Origin: Mesorhizobium mediterraneum
GTDB taxonomy: Bacteria; Pseudomonadota; Alphaproteobacteria; Rhizobiales; Rhizobiaceae
Direction: 5' to 3'
NCBI RefSeq assembly: GCF_002284565.1
Contig: NZ_NPKI01000026.1
Location: forward strand, 62,001-126,000
DNA: 64,000 nt
The first letter of the stretch is position 1. Each line of letters begins with the position of its first letter. Both the position numbers and the translations under genes were made by a program. This document shows positions 46,025 to 55,184 of this stretch, piece after piece. Below the pieces are notes generated by a model. The model worked only from the letters and a program-made list of their open reading frames with translations. It was not told where the DNA came from and did not search any database.

Positions 46025-46054
46025 ACGCCGCGCCACCAAGGGTGGGCGCGGCGT
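46025..46054. terminator. Stem-loop after the Liv-type binding-protein gene
   Basis: Perfect 10-bp arms ACGCCGCGCC / GGCGCGGCGT with a 10-base loop, 10 bp after the binding-protein stop on the minus strand. On that strand it is followed by GAAAATCC rather than a T-run. It may terminate or attenuate transcription toward the polyamine-type operon. Confidence 0.55.
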
Positions 46055-46064
46055 CGATCAGAGG

Positions 46065-47195
46065 CTACATCTTCTCCCATTTGCCGTTGCGGACGACGAA
46101 CATGTCGACGTCGATGGCCATGTTTGTTTGTCCGTTCGCGTCGAACGAGACTTCTCCCAGAATGCCGTTGTGATGGATGTCACGAATGGCTTTGCTCAGG
46201 GCCTCCTTGTCGTCGATGCCCTTTTCCTTGATGACATCGAGCAGCATCTGCGTGGCCTCATAGGCATATTTGGCGTAGGAACCGGCAGGATCGGTGTAGC
46301 CCTTGGTTTCATAGGCCTTACTGAATTCGTCGAGCTTCGGGTTCGACTGTACGGCCGGGGTTCCCGCAATCGTGCCCTCGGCGGCTGCGGCTGCGATCTC
46401 GATGAACTTCGGATCGTATATGCCCGAAATTCCGTACATGGGCAGACTGCCTATTCCAAGGTCGGCCATCTGGCTGCGCACAAGCGCTGCTTCGGTGACA
46501 ACGCCACCGAAGTAGACAGCATCAGGCGCCGCCGCCTTCGCCGTGGTCAGCATGGCACGGAAATCGGTGGTGCCGACCGCGGCTGCGTCCGACGAGACGA
46601 TCTCTCCGCCAGCAGCCTTGAAGAAATCGCCGAACCACTTGGTGTTGGCCGCGCCGTAGTCGGTCGTGTCGGAGATGATCGCGATCTTCTTGACCTTGCC
46701 TTGTTTGGCAATGGCTTCGGCCAGCGGCTTGTTTTCGTTGACCAGCGTTGGCGTCACGCGGGTCACGTTCGCGAAATTCTGCTCGGTGATCTTCGGGCTG
46801 ACCGCGCCCCAAATGATGAACGGCATCTGCGCGCGATTGAAGACCGGGATCGTCGCCAGCGCGACCGAGCTGTTCCAATGTCCGGTCGCGGCAATCACCG
46901 ACGGATCGTTGACCAGCTTTTGGGCCGCTGAAACGCCGACGGCCGGATCGGAGGCATCATCGAGGACGATGCCTTCCACCTGGTGCGGATAACCGCTGGC
47001 ATTGGCTTGCTCGATCGCGAGCAGGAAACCGTTGCGGGCGCCCAGACCCTGCTGGGCGTTTCCGCCGGAGAGCGGTCCAATGAAGCCGAGTTTGATCTGG
47101 TCGGCCTGAGCCTGGGCGGCGCCCAGTGCAATGGCGAACAGAGACCCAGCCAGAATTGACGATACGCGGATAAGCGCGCTGCGCCTGTTTTGCAT
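46065..47195 (-). CDS. ABC transporter periplasmic binding protein, Leu/Ile/Val family
   Basis: A 376-residue type I binding protein: signal peptide ending AQA (about residue 31), then IKLGFIGPLSGGNAQQGLGARNG, a family-typical opening. It is divergent from the livHMGF homologs at 47387-50957 across a ~190-bp shared promoter region, so it is the binding component of that importer. GAGGTGGAA precedes the ATG. The ligand is unknown; neighbouring catabolic genes point to an amino acid or N-methylated derivative. Confidence 0.88.
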   Translation of the reverse strand: MQNRRSALIRVSSILAGSLFAIALGAAQAQADQIKLGFIGPLSGGNAQQGLGARNGFLLAIEQANASGYPHQVEGIVLDDASDPAVGVSAAQKLVNDPSVIAATGHWNSSVALATIPVFNRAQMPFIIWGAVSPKITEQNFANVTRVTPTLVNENKPLAEAIAKQGKVKKIAIISDTTDYGAANTKWFGDFFKAAGGEIVSSDAAAVGTTDFRAMLTTAKAAAPDAVYFGGVVTEAALVRSQMADLGIGSLPMYGISGIYDPKFIEIAAAAAEGTIAGTPAVQSNPKLDEFSKAYETKGYTDPAGSYAKYAYEATQMLLDVIKEKGIDDKEALSKAIRDIHHNGILGEVSFDANGQTNMAIDVDMFVVRNGKWEKM

Positions 47196-47386
47196 GGTTC
47201 CACCTCAATAGAATTATCTGCCGCCGTCGTAGCGACCCGGCCGATCGTGATCGTCGGCTGATCATCAGTGTATTGGCGCGTATTCGGTGATGAAATTCGG
47301 AAATTGTGACTCGTGAGTTCGGAGATTCGTTCTGTCCGCACGGCATGGCGGTTGATACCCGTCTGCTCCCGATGGAGGCGAGCACG

Positions 47387-48304
47387 ATGACGGAACTGCT
47401 TGTCCAGCAGCTGGTGAACTGGATAACCCTTGGCTGCATCTATGCCTTGCTGGCTATAGGATTCAGCCTGATCTTCGGTGTCCTCAACGTCATTCATTTC
47501 TCTCACGGCGACGTCGCAACGACGGCGCCGTTCATCTCGCTGGCGCTCGCCCAGGCGTTAGCGACGGCAGTTGGGGCCTCGAGCCCCGCTTGGCTGGTGA
47601 TTTCGGTTCCGGCAGCCATGTTCGCCGTCGGATTGATAGGCGTCTTGCTGGACAAGCTGGTTATCAGGCGCTTTCGCGACGCCCCTGCCATGATGGCGCT
47701 GGTGGCGACGGTGGCACTGGGTATCGTCATCCGCGAACTGATCCGTCATCTCTATCCACAGGGATCAAACCCGCATGCCTTCCCGCGCCTGGTGTCGGGC
47801 ATGGCTTTCGAAGTCTCCGGCGTTGCCATCAGCTGGTTCGCGCTGCTCGTGGTTGTGCTGACCGTCGCGTTGGTGGTCATGCTGTTCGTCTTCCTGCGCT
47901 TGACCCCGCTCGGCCTGCGCATCCGGGCGGCCTCGGAGGACCGGATCGTGGCGCGGATGATGGGCATCCGTGATGCACGCGTCTTTCGTGCAACTTTCTT
48001 CATCGCCTCAGCGATCGGCGCCACTGCCGGCCTTTTGTTCGCGAGCTATGCCGGCGTGACACGGTTCGACTTCGGTGTCATGGCCGGCCTGCTCGGCTTT
48101 TCCGCTGCGGTAATCGGCGGCCTCGGCTCGATGCCGGGCGCCATACTGGGCGGACTGATCATCGCTGGCATCGAGGTGCTTGCGCAGACATTTGTGCCCG
48201 ATGGTGCTTCCTATCGATTGGTGTTCGTCTTCCTGCTCGTCATCGCCGTGCTCATCTTCCGCCCGGCCGGCCTGCTTGGGCGCACCGTCATGGAGAAAGT
48301 CTAG
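47387..48304 (+). CDS. livH: Branched-chain amino acid-type ABC permease LivH
   Basis: A 305-residue permease with the N-terminal block GCIYALLAIGFSLIFGVLNVIHFSHGD that marks LivH. The start at 47387 (MTELLVQQ) lies behind GGAGG; the frame extends upstream without support. First gene of a tight livHMGF operon. Confidence 0.92.
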   Translation: MTELLVQQLVNWITLGCIYALLAIGFSLIFGVLNVIHFSHGDVATTAPFISLALAQALATAVGASSPAWLVISVPAAMFAVGLIGVLLDKLVIRRFRDAPAMMALVATVALGIVIRELIRHLYPQGSNPHAFPRLVSGMAFEVSGVAISWFALLVVVLTVALVVMLFVFLRLTPLGLRIRAASEDRIVARMMGIRDARVFRATFFIASAIGATAGLLFASYAGVTRFDFGVMAGLLGFSAAVIGGLGSMPGAILGGLIIAGIEVLAQTFVPDGASYRLVFVFLLVIAVLIFRPAGLLGRTVMEKV

Positions 48305-48305
48305 C

Positions 48306-49481
48306 ATGCAGGGTAGCGCTTCACTTGCTGCGCCGGGCAAGGCGGCGGCCGCAGTCTTCGCCATCGCCTCGCAACTTTGCGGGGCAGCGTTTCTCTACCT
48401 CATTTTGAAGGTTGACGGCGGCTGGCAGGTGGTCGGCCTGCTGGCTTTGCTCGGCTTCGGCTTCTACCTGTTGGAGAGGCTGCCGTGGATCGGCGACTAC
48501 GCGTTGGCCAGCTTTGCCCGTGCTCCCCTTGTGGCGATGGCTACCGCGGCGGTCATCGTTGTGGCTTTTCCATTCGTCGTCGGCTCGAATACCTATATGC
48601 TGCATCTGCTGATTGTCGCCCAGCTCTATGCCGTGCTCGCGCTGGCGCTCAATTTCCAGCTCGGCAGTGCCAACATTCCGAACTTCGCCACCGGCGCTTC
48701 CTACGGCATCGGGGCCTATGTGTCGGCGTTGCTGGCGATCAACTTCGGTATCAGTTTCTGGCTGACACTGCCGGTCGCGGCGCTGGCTGCAACACTGTTC
48801 GGTTTCATCATCGGCATTCCTTCGATGCGCACGCGTGACACCTATCTGGCGCTGGTCACCATCGCCTTTGGCGTCGTGGTCCAGCAGTTGCTGAACAACT
48901 TCAGCTGGACCGGCGGGCCCAACGGACTGGTCGGCATTCCTGCGCCCAGCCTGTTCGGGCATTCCTTCGCCGACCCGCTGGTGATCTTCGGTTGGAAGCT
49001 GCCGAGCCAGGCGAACTTCTATTATCTGGCGGCGGCGCTGGTCGTCGTCGCCATCGTCACGGCGCATCGGTTGCATGGCTCGCGCATCGGGCTGGCCTGG
49101 AACGCACTGCGCGCCGACGAGATCGCCGCCAAGGCGCAAGGCATCAATGTGGCGTGGTTCAAGGTGTTGGCGTTCGCGGTCGATGCCTTCCTGGCCGCCT
49201 TTGCCGGCACGATCTACGCCTTCTACGTGTCCTACATTTCCCCCGACAATTTCACCTTCCTCGTCTCCGTCACCATCATGACCATGGTCATCGTCGGCGG
49301 CATGGACAACATTTTCGGCGTCATCGTCGGTGCGTTCATGCTGACCATCCTGCCCGAGAAACTGCGCGCCTTCGCCGACTACCGCCTGCTGTTCTTCGGC
49401 GTCGTCATCATCGGCTTCCTGATGATCCGGCCGCAGGGGTTGTTCCCGCAACGCATGCGGCGATACGGGGGCGATCTGTGA
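48306..49481 (+). CDS. livM: Branched-chain amino acid-type ABC permease LivM
   Basis: A 391-residue permease that starts one base after the livH stop. An N-terminal extension of about 80 residues with two or three extra helices precedes the LivM core (ALNFQLGSANIPNFATGASYGIGAY). Its stop overlaps livG as GTGA. Confidence 0.92.
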   Translation: MQGSASLAAPGKAAAAVFAIASQLCGAAFLYLILKVDGGWQVVGLLALLGFGFYLLERLPWIGDYALASFARAPLVAMATAAVIVVAFPFVVGSNTYMLHLLIVAQLYAVLALALNFQLGSANIPNFATGASYGIGAYVSALLAINFGISFWLTLPVAALAATLFGFIIGIPSMRTRDTYLALVTIAFGVVVQQLLNNFSWTGGPNGLVGIPAPSLFGHSFADPLVIFGWKLPSQANFYYLAAALVVVAIVTAHRLHGSRIGLAWNALRADEIAAKAQGINVAWFKVLAFAVDAFLAAFAGTIYAFYVSYISPDNFTFLVSVTIMTMVIVGGMDNIFGVIVGAFMLTILPEKLRAFADYRLLFFGVVIIGFLMIRPQGLFPQRMRRYGGDL

Positions 49482-50263
49482 GCGCGCTTCTCAAAGTCGA
49501 GAATTTGACGATGCGCTTCGGCGGGTTGGTCGCGCTCAACGATGTCAGCCTTTCGATCGACAAGGGCGCGGTGCTCGCCGTCATCGGCCCGAATGGCGCC
49601 GGCAAGTCGACGCTGTTCAACGTCGTGACTGGCGTCTACCGGCCGACCTCCGGCCGGGTGACGTTCAACGGCGCCGAGATCACCAGCCGCCCGTCCTATG
49701 AAGTCGTCGATCGTGGCATCGCCCGCACATTTCAGTCGTCGCGGCTGTTCTCGGACCTCAGCGTCCTCGACAACGTCATCATCGGGATGCACACCCGCAC
49801 GAAGACCGGCGTGCTGGATGCGCTGTTCCGGCCGGGCGCGTCGCGCCGCGAGATGGCGGCCTGCGTGGAAAAGGCCGAAATCCTGCTCAAGCTCGGATCC
49901 GGCGGTCTGTTCGAACAGCGTTATCGGCCAGCGGGAACGCTAGCGCAGGCCGACCGGCGCCGGCTGGAGATCGCCCGCGCGCTGGCCTCGCAGCCCAAGC
50001 TTTTGCTGCTCGACGAGCCGTCGGTCGGCATGGACGATACGGAAACCGACGCATTGGTGGCCGACATCGTGCGGTTGCGCGCGGAAAACCCCGAGCTGTC
50101 GGTGATCCTGATCGAGCACGACATGCGGGTGGTCGAGGCTTTCCCGCAGCACGTCACCTGTATCGACTATGGCAGCAAGATCGCCGAAGGCGACTTTGCG
50201 GCGGTGCGCGCCGATCCGCGCGTCCAGGAGGCCTATCTCGGGAAGGCGGTCGCCGATGCTTGA
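49478..50263 (+). CDS. livG: Branched-chain amino acid-type ABC ATPase LivG, with an atypical signature motif
   Basis: A 261-residue ATPase starting at GTG 49478 (coupled by GTGA to livM). Walker A GPNGAGKST, Walker B LLLLDEPSVGM and the LivG-typical C-terminus are intact. The ABC signature reads LAQADRRRLEIA instead of LSYGxxRRLEIA, so the usual Ser and Gly that clamp ATP are Ala. The first Liv ATPase of this window has a more normal LSYGRKR. Such LivG variants may be a normal subgroup. Confidence 0.9.
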   Translation: MSALLKVENLTMRFGGLVALNDVSLSIDKGAVLAVIGPNGAGKSTLFNVVTGVYRPTSGRVTFNGAEITSRPSYEVVDRGIARTFQSSRLFSDLSVLDNVIIGMHTRTKTGVLDALFRPGASRREMAACVEKAEILLKLGSGGLFEQRYRPAGTLAQADRRRLEIARALASQPKLLLLDEPSVGMDDTETDALVADIVRLRAENPELSVILIEHDMRVVEAFPQHVTCIDYGSKIAEGDFAAVRADPRVQEAYLGKAVADA

Positions 50264-50957
50264 GCTGAAGGGTGTCGATACCAGCTACGGGGCGGTGCCG
50301 ATGCTGCGCGGCGTGGCGATGAGCGTGCATCCCGGCGAACTGGTCTGCCTGCTCGGGCCGAACGGCGCCGGCAAGACGACAACCTTCATGACCGTGTGCG
50401 GCGTTGTGCGCGCCCAGCGCGGCAAGGTCGAGGTGATGGGCAGGGACATGGCGACGCTTGGGACGGAAAACCTGGCGTCGCTCGGTGTCGGCCTTGTTCC
50501 GGAAGGGCGCCGGCTGTTTCCCAGCCTGAGCGTGATCGAGAACCTGCGTCTGGGCTACGACGCGGTGTCCGGCCGGGGGTCCAATTTCGAGGCGCAACTG
50601 GACAAAATGGGTAACCTGTTTCCGCGCATCCAGGAGCGTTTGCGCCAGGTGGCCGGCACTCTGTCCGGCGGCGAACAGGCGATGGTCGCGCTGGCGCGCG
50701 CGCTGATCGGCGAACCCAGGCTGGTGATCATGGACGAACCGTCGCTCGGCTTGTCGCCCAAGCTCATCGGCGAGTATTTCGAGATCACCCGGGAGATCCA
50801 TCGCCGCGGCACGACCATCCTGTTGATCGAACAGAACGCGGAAATGGGGCTGGGCATCGCCGATCGCGGCTATGTCCTGGTCAAGGGCAAAGTCGCCCAG
50901 GAAGGACCGGCAAAGGAGCTGCTCTCGTCCAAGGCGGCCAGAAGCCTTTATCTCTGA
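50256..50957 (+). CDS. livF: Branched-chain amino acid-type ABC ATPase LivF
   Basis: A 233-residue ATPase, start ATG 50256 overlapping the livG stop by 8 bp. Walker A GPNGAGKTT, canonical signature LSGGEQAM and Walker B VIMDEPSLGLSP. It completes the second Liv importer; a composite ATP site with LivG would pair its normal signature with the variant one. Confidence 0.92.
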   Translation: MLELKGVDTSYGAVPMLRGVAMSVHPGELVCLLGPNGAGKTTTFMTVCGVVRAQRGKVEVMGRDMATLGTENLASLGVGLVPEGRRLFPSLSVIENLRLGYDAVSGRGSNFEAQLDKMGNLFPRIQERLRQVAGTLSGGEQAMVALARALIGEPRLVIMDEPSLGLSPKLIGEYFEITREIHRRGTTILLIEQNAEMGLGIADRGYVLVKGKVAQEGPAKELLSSKAARSLYL

Positions 50958-51164
50958 ATCCCGCCGTCCTTTCGTCCGTCTCAATGGCGATGATCCGTGC
51001 CCTGCGGTCCACATCTTCGGCCATGCTTCCCGGCATTTAGGGACAAGCTAACCAGTGCCACATGAAATCGTAATTTTCGCTGCCCGGTCCCTCCAGTAAA
51101 CCAACGATCAGACCTCCGTCGCATCCGCAGAAATTCTCGGGGAGAGCCAGAAAGGGCCGCTGAA

Positions 51165-52439
51165 ATGTCAGTTGAAAAAGTAGACACGCTCGTTGTTGGC
51201 GGCGGCCAGGCGGGATTGGCTATGAGCGAGCATCTGAGCAAGTGCGGCGTGCCTCATCTCGTCCTCGAGCGCCGCCGCATCGCCGAACGCTGGCGCTCCG
51301 AAAGATGGGACTCCTTGGTTGCCAATGGTCCCGCTTGGCACGATCGTTTTCCGGGCATGGAGTTTCCTGATACCCATCCCGATGCCTTTGTCCCGAAGGA
51401 GAAGGTTGCGGACTATTTTGCCGCTTACGCGGAAATGATCGCAGCCCCTATCCGCTGCGGCGTGGAGGTAAAAAAAGTCCGCAGGCTCGTCGGCCGCCCC
51501 GGTTTCCAGGTCGAAACCTCGGATGGCGTGATCGAGGCCAGCAATTTGGTTGCCGCCACCGGCGCTTTCCAACATCCCGTTGTCCCGGCCATCGTTCCCG
51601 CAGATGCCGGGCTCATGCAGATCCATTCCAGCGCCTATCGTAATCCCGGCCAACTGCCCGACGGTGCGGTGCTGGTGGTCGGTTCGGGATCCTCGGGGGT
51701 GCAGATCGCGGACGAACTCTTGTGTGCGGGAAGGCGCGTCTACCTCTCGGTCGGGCCGCATGATCGCCCGCCGCGGGCCTATCGCGAGCGTGACTTCTGC
51801 TGGTGGCTGGGGGTTTTGGGCAAGTGGGACGCCCAGGCGCCGGCGCCCGGCACGGAACATGTCACCATCGCGGTGAGCGGTGCGCGTGGGGGCCAAACGA
51901 TCGACTTCCGGCGCCTTGCCGCGCAAGGGATGACGCTGGTTGGCCGGACGGAATTGTACAGGGACGGTATCATGACCTTCGCGCCCGATCTGGCCAGGAA
52001 TATCGCTCGCGGCGATGCGAACTATATGTCGGTGCTGGACGAGGCCGACGCCTATGTTGCCCGAAACGGCCTTGACCTTCCCGAAGAGCCCGAGGCCCGC
52101 AAGATCGGGTCGGACCCGCAATGCGTGACCGATCCGATTCTCGATCTCAACTTGGCAGAAGCAGGAATAGGTTCGATCATCTGGGCAACGGGATTCACCG
52201 TCGATTACAACTGGCTGAAAGTCGATGTGTTCGACGAAAAGGGCAAGCCGAGGCATCAGCGCGGTGTGTCGACCGAGCCCGGAATCTATTTCCTGGGCCT
52301 GCCGTGGCAATCGCGCAGGGGATCCAGCTTCATCTGGGGCGTCTGGCATGACGCCCAGCATGTGGCGGACCATATTTCCACGCAGCGCAAATACCTAGCC
52401 TACCATGCGTCCGCGAAGCGCGACACCAAGGTGGCGTAG
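51165..52439 (+). CDS. Flavin-dependent monooxygenase (FMO/CzcO-like)
   Basis: A 424-residue flavoprotein. The FAD motif VVGGGQAGLAMSEHL is at the N-terminus and the NADPH motif VVGSGSSGVQIADEL near residue 165; a late WATGFTVDYNW matches the ATG motif of this family. These enzymes hydroxylate N- or S-containing small molecules. It opens a same-strand run with RidA, DUF1028 and an aldehyde dehydrogenase, suggesting oxidation of an amine imported by the adjacent Liv system. The substrate is unknown. Confidence 0.85.
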   Translation: MSVEKVDTLVVGGGQAGLAMSEHLSKCGVPHLVLERRRIAERWRSERWDSLVANGPAWHDRFPGMEFPDTHPDAFVPKEKVADYFAAYAEMIAAPIRCGVEVKKVRRLVGRPGFQVETSDGVIEASNLVAATGAFQHPVVPAIVPADAGLMQIHSSAYRNPGQLPDGAVLVVGSGSSGVQIADELLCAGRRVYLSVGPHDRPPRAYRERDFCWWLGVLGKWDAQAPAPGTEHVTIAVSGARGGQTIDFRRLAAQGMTLVGRTELYRDGIMTFAPDLARNIARGDANYMSVLDEADAYVARNGLDLPEEPEARKIGSDPQCVTDPILDLNLAEAGIGSIIWATGFTVDYNWLKVDVFDEKGKPRHQRGVSTEPGIYFLGLPWQSRRGSSFIWGVWHDAQHVADHISTQRKYLAYHASAKRDTKVA

Positions 52440-52495
52440 CCAACGGCAACTGAAACGGATGTCCTGACCTCGAGCCTGATCTGACGGAGACCAAG

Positions 52496-52936
52496 ATGGC
52501 GCATACCCGAATTCGCAAGTTCAACACGAAAGACACCTATCCCGAGCAAAAACTCGACAACGATCTGTGTCAGGCGGTTGTTACGCGGGGCGGCAGAACC
52601 GTCTATCTGCGTGGCCAGTGTCCGCAGGACCTCGACACGGCCAAGAACATCGATAGCCACGATCCCGTCGAGCAGACGCACAAGGTCATGCAGAACATTC
52701 GCCAACTGATCGAGGAGTGCGGCGGCACCATGGAACACCTGGTCAAGGTGGTGGTCTACATCACCGACGTGCGCCATCGCGAGGCGGTCTACCGCACCAT
52801 GGGCGAATACATCAAAGGCGTGCATCCCGTCTCAACCGGCCTTGTCGTGCAGGCCCTGGCGCGGCCGGACTGGCTGGTCGAGATCGACGGCACCGCCGTC
52901 ATTCCGGATGATCGCACTTCGATCATCCCGGATTAA
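52496..52936 (+). CDS. RidA/YjgF family protein
   Basis: A 146-residue RidA-type protein, usually a trimeric deaminase of reactive enamine/imine intermediates. Typical elements are GRTVYLRGQCPQD, IRQLIEECGGTMEHLVKVVVYITD and VQALARPDWLVEIDGTAV. A good GGAGA site precedes the ATG. The catabolic neighbours (flavin monooxygenase, DUF1028, aldehyde dehydrogenase) suggest it clears an imine formed in amine oxidation. Confidence 0.9.
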   Translation: MAHTRIRKFNTKDTYPEQKLDNDLCQAVVTRGGRTVYLRGQCPQDLDTAKNIDSHDPVEQTHKVMQNIRQLIEECGGTMEHLVKVVVYITDVRHREAVYRTMGEYIKGVHPVSTGLVVQALARPDWLVEIDGTAVIPDDRTSIIPD

Positions 52937-52941
52937 CGGCG

Positions 52942-53616
52942 ATGACATTCTCCATTGTCGCGCGGTGCAGCCGCACCGGCATGTTCGGGGTCGCGGTGTC
53001 ATCCTCGTCGCCGGCGGTAGCAGCGCGCTGCGCCTACGCGCAGGCAGGTGTCGGCGCCATTGCAAGCCAGAACGTCACCGATCCGACGCTTGGTCTGCGA
53101 GGCCTCGAACTGCTGGCGCGCGGCGCTTCGGCGGCCGAGGCGGTCGCCATATTGAAGCGCACCGGCGCCTATAGCGAATACCGGCAGGTGCTGGCTGTCG
53201 ATGCCACTGGGACGACCGCAATTCATTCAGGCCCCAGGGCGCTTGGCATCTGGGCGGAAGCGCGCGCGGAAAATGTTGCTTGCGGCGGAAACATGCTGGC
53301 CCATGACGGAGTGCCGCAAGCCATGGTCGAGGCCTTTCTGGTGTCGGAAGGGCATCTGGGCGACCGCCTCATCGCGACCATGCGCGCCGCGCTGAAAGCA
53401 GGTGGCGAGGCAGGCCCGATCCATTCCGCCGGAATGAAGCTGGTGCGCGAGGTTGCGTGGCCGGTCGCCGACCTGCGCTGCGACTGGACCGACGACTGCC
53501 CGATCGAGCAACTGGCGACGCTGTGGGAACTCTACAAGCCACAGCTCGATGCCTATGTGACCCGCGCGATAAATCCATCCGATGCGCCGAGCTACGGCGT
53601 GCCCGGCGATGAATAG
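52942..53616 (+). CDS. DUF1028 (Ntn-hydrolase-like) protein
   Basis: A 224-residue protein of the DUF1028 family. The N-terminus MTFSIVARCSRTGMFGVAVSS and the block GVGAIASQNVTDPTLG are characteristic. The fold resembles Ntn hydrolases, and members often sit beside RidA and amidase genes, suggesting amide hydrolysis. It starts 5 bp after ridA. The reaction is not established. Confidence 0.88.
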   Translation: MTFSIVARCSRTGMFGVAVSSSSPAVAARCAYAQAGVGAIASQNVTDPTLGLRGLELLARGASAAEAVAILKRTGAYSEYRQVLAVDATGTTAIHSGPRALGIWAEARAENVACGGNMLAHDGVPQAMVEAFLVSEGHLGDRLIATMRAALKAGGEAGPIHSAGMKLVREVAWPVADLRCDWTDDCPIEQLATLWELYKPQLDAYVTRAINPSDAPSYGVPGDE

Positions 53617-53643
53617 TCAAGAGACAGCCACGGAACATCTGCG

Positions 53644-55134
53644 ATGAGCGAACTCAGCCACAAGGACTGGATCGGCAAAGCATCCGCGATCCGTTTTTGC
53701 GACAAGGCGTTCATCGACGGCAAGGCGGTTGTGGCGCGTTCTGGCCGAACCTTCGCCAGCGTCAATCCGGCAACCGGCGAAGTCTTGGCCGAAGTGGCGT
53801 CCTGTGGCGAAGAAGACATCGATCTGGCTGTTGCCGCGGCCCGGCGCAGCTTCAACGCCGGCGTCTGGTCACGGACCAGTCCGGCGCACCGCAAGGAGGT
53901 GTTGTTGCGGCTGGCGCAATTGCTGCGCGAAAACCTGCATGAACTGGCCCTGCTTGAATCGCTCGACATGGGCAAACTCGTCAAGGATGCGGCCTCGGTC
54001 GACGTTCCCGGCTCGGCAGCGATCTTCCAATGGTATGGCGAGGCCATAGACAAGATCTATGACGAAGTGGCGCCGACCGGTGAAGGCGATCTGGTGTTGG
54101 TGCGGCGCGAGCCGCTTGGCGTGATCGGCGCAGTGGTGCCGTGGAATTTTCCACTCGACATGGCGACCTGGAAGTGCGCGCCGGCGCTGGCGGCGGGCAA
54201 TTCGGTCGTGCTGAAACCGGCCGAGCAGTCGCCCTTGTCGGCCCTGCGGCTGGCGGAACTGGCTGTTGAAGCGGGCCTGCCGGCTGGCGTGCTCAACGTG
54301 GTGCCCGGCCTTGGCGAAACCGCCGGCCAGGCGCTTGGCCGCCACATGGATGTGGATTGCCTTGCCTTCACCGGCTCGACTGCCGTGGGCAAGATGTTCC
54401 TGCAGTACTCCGGTCAGTCGAACATGAAGCAGGTCTGGCTGGAAACCGGCGGCAAGAGCCCCAACCTCGTCTTTGCCGATTGCAGCGACCTCGACGCAGC
54501 GGCCGATATGGCGGCCTTTGGTATCTTCTTCAACCAGGGCGAAGTCTGCTCCGCCAATTCACGGTTGCTCGTGCAGCGCGGCATCAAGGACGCTCTTGTG
54601 GAAAGGCTCGTGCAGCGCGCGGCGGCCACGCAGCCCGGCGATCCACTCGATCCGGCTTCGAAAATGGGCGCAATGGTCGATGCCCGTCACGCGGCCAATG
54701 TCATGCGGTTTGTCGAGGCCGGCAAGAAAACCGCGCGCTTGGTTGCGGGCGGCGATCTGGTCACGGTCAACGGGCGCGGCAGCTTTATCCAGCCCACCAT
54801 CTTCGACGATGTCGCGCATACCGATCCGATTGCGCGGGACGAGATATTCGGGCCGGTGCTTTCTGTCATCGCCTTCGACGACGAGGCGGAGGCGATCCGT
54901 ATGGCCAATGACAGTCCATACGGGCTGGCCGCATCGCTGTGGACCGACAGCATGTCGCGTGCACACCGCATCGCCGGCCGGCTCCATGCCGGCACGGTTT
55001 CCGTCAACACGGTCGATGCGCTGAGCCCGATGACGCCGTTCGGTGGCTTCAAGCAATCCGGCTTCGGCCGCGACCTGTCGCTGCATGCGCTCGACAAGTA
55101 CACCGCGCTCAAGACGACGTGGATCAAATACTGA
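53644..55134 (+). CDS. NAD(P)-dependent aldehyde dehydrogenase (PuuC/betaine-aldehyde type)
   Basis: A 496-residue ALDH. The catalytic Cys is in NQGEVCSANSR and the general-base Glu in LETGGKSPNLVF; cofactor segment PWNFPLDMATWK; C-terminal PFGGFKQSGFGRD. The closest-looking families oxidise gamma-glutamyl-aminobutyraldehyde or other amino-aldehydes. It is the fourth gene of the run from 51165 and probably oxidises the aldehyde released there. Confidence 0.9.
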   Translation: MSELSHKDWIGKASAIRFCDKAFIDGKAVVARSGRTFASVNPATGEVLAEVASCGEEDIDLAVAAARRSFNAGVWSRTSPAHRKEVLLRLAQLLRENLHELALLESLDMGKLVKDAASVDVPGSAAIFQWYGEAIDKIYDEVAPTGEGDLVLVRREPLGVIGAVVPWNFPLDMATWKCAPALAAGNSVVLKPAEQSPLSALRLAELAVEAGLPAGVLNVVPGLGETAGQALGRHMDVDCLAFTGSTAVGKMFLQYSGQSNMKQVWLETGGKSPNLVFADCSDLDAAADMAAFGIFFNQGEVCSANSRLLVQRGIKDALVERLVQRAAATQPGDPLDPASKMGAMVDARHAANVMRFVEAGKKTARLVAGGDLVTVNGRGSFIQPTIFDDVAHTDPIARDEIFGPVLSVIAFDDEAEAIRMANDSPYGLAASLWTDSMSRAHRIAGRLHAGTVSVNTVDALSPMTPFGGFKQSGFGRDLSLHALDKYTALKTTWIKY

Positions 55135-55184
55135 TGGATGGCAAAGGCTTGATCGAAGCACCTAAACCGGCAACATAGCCAGCC

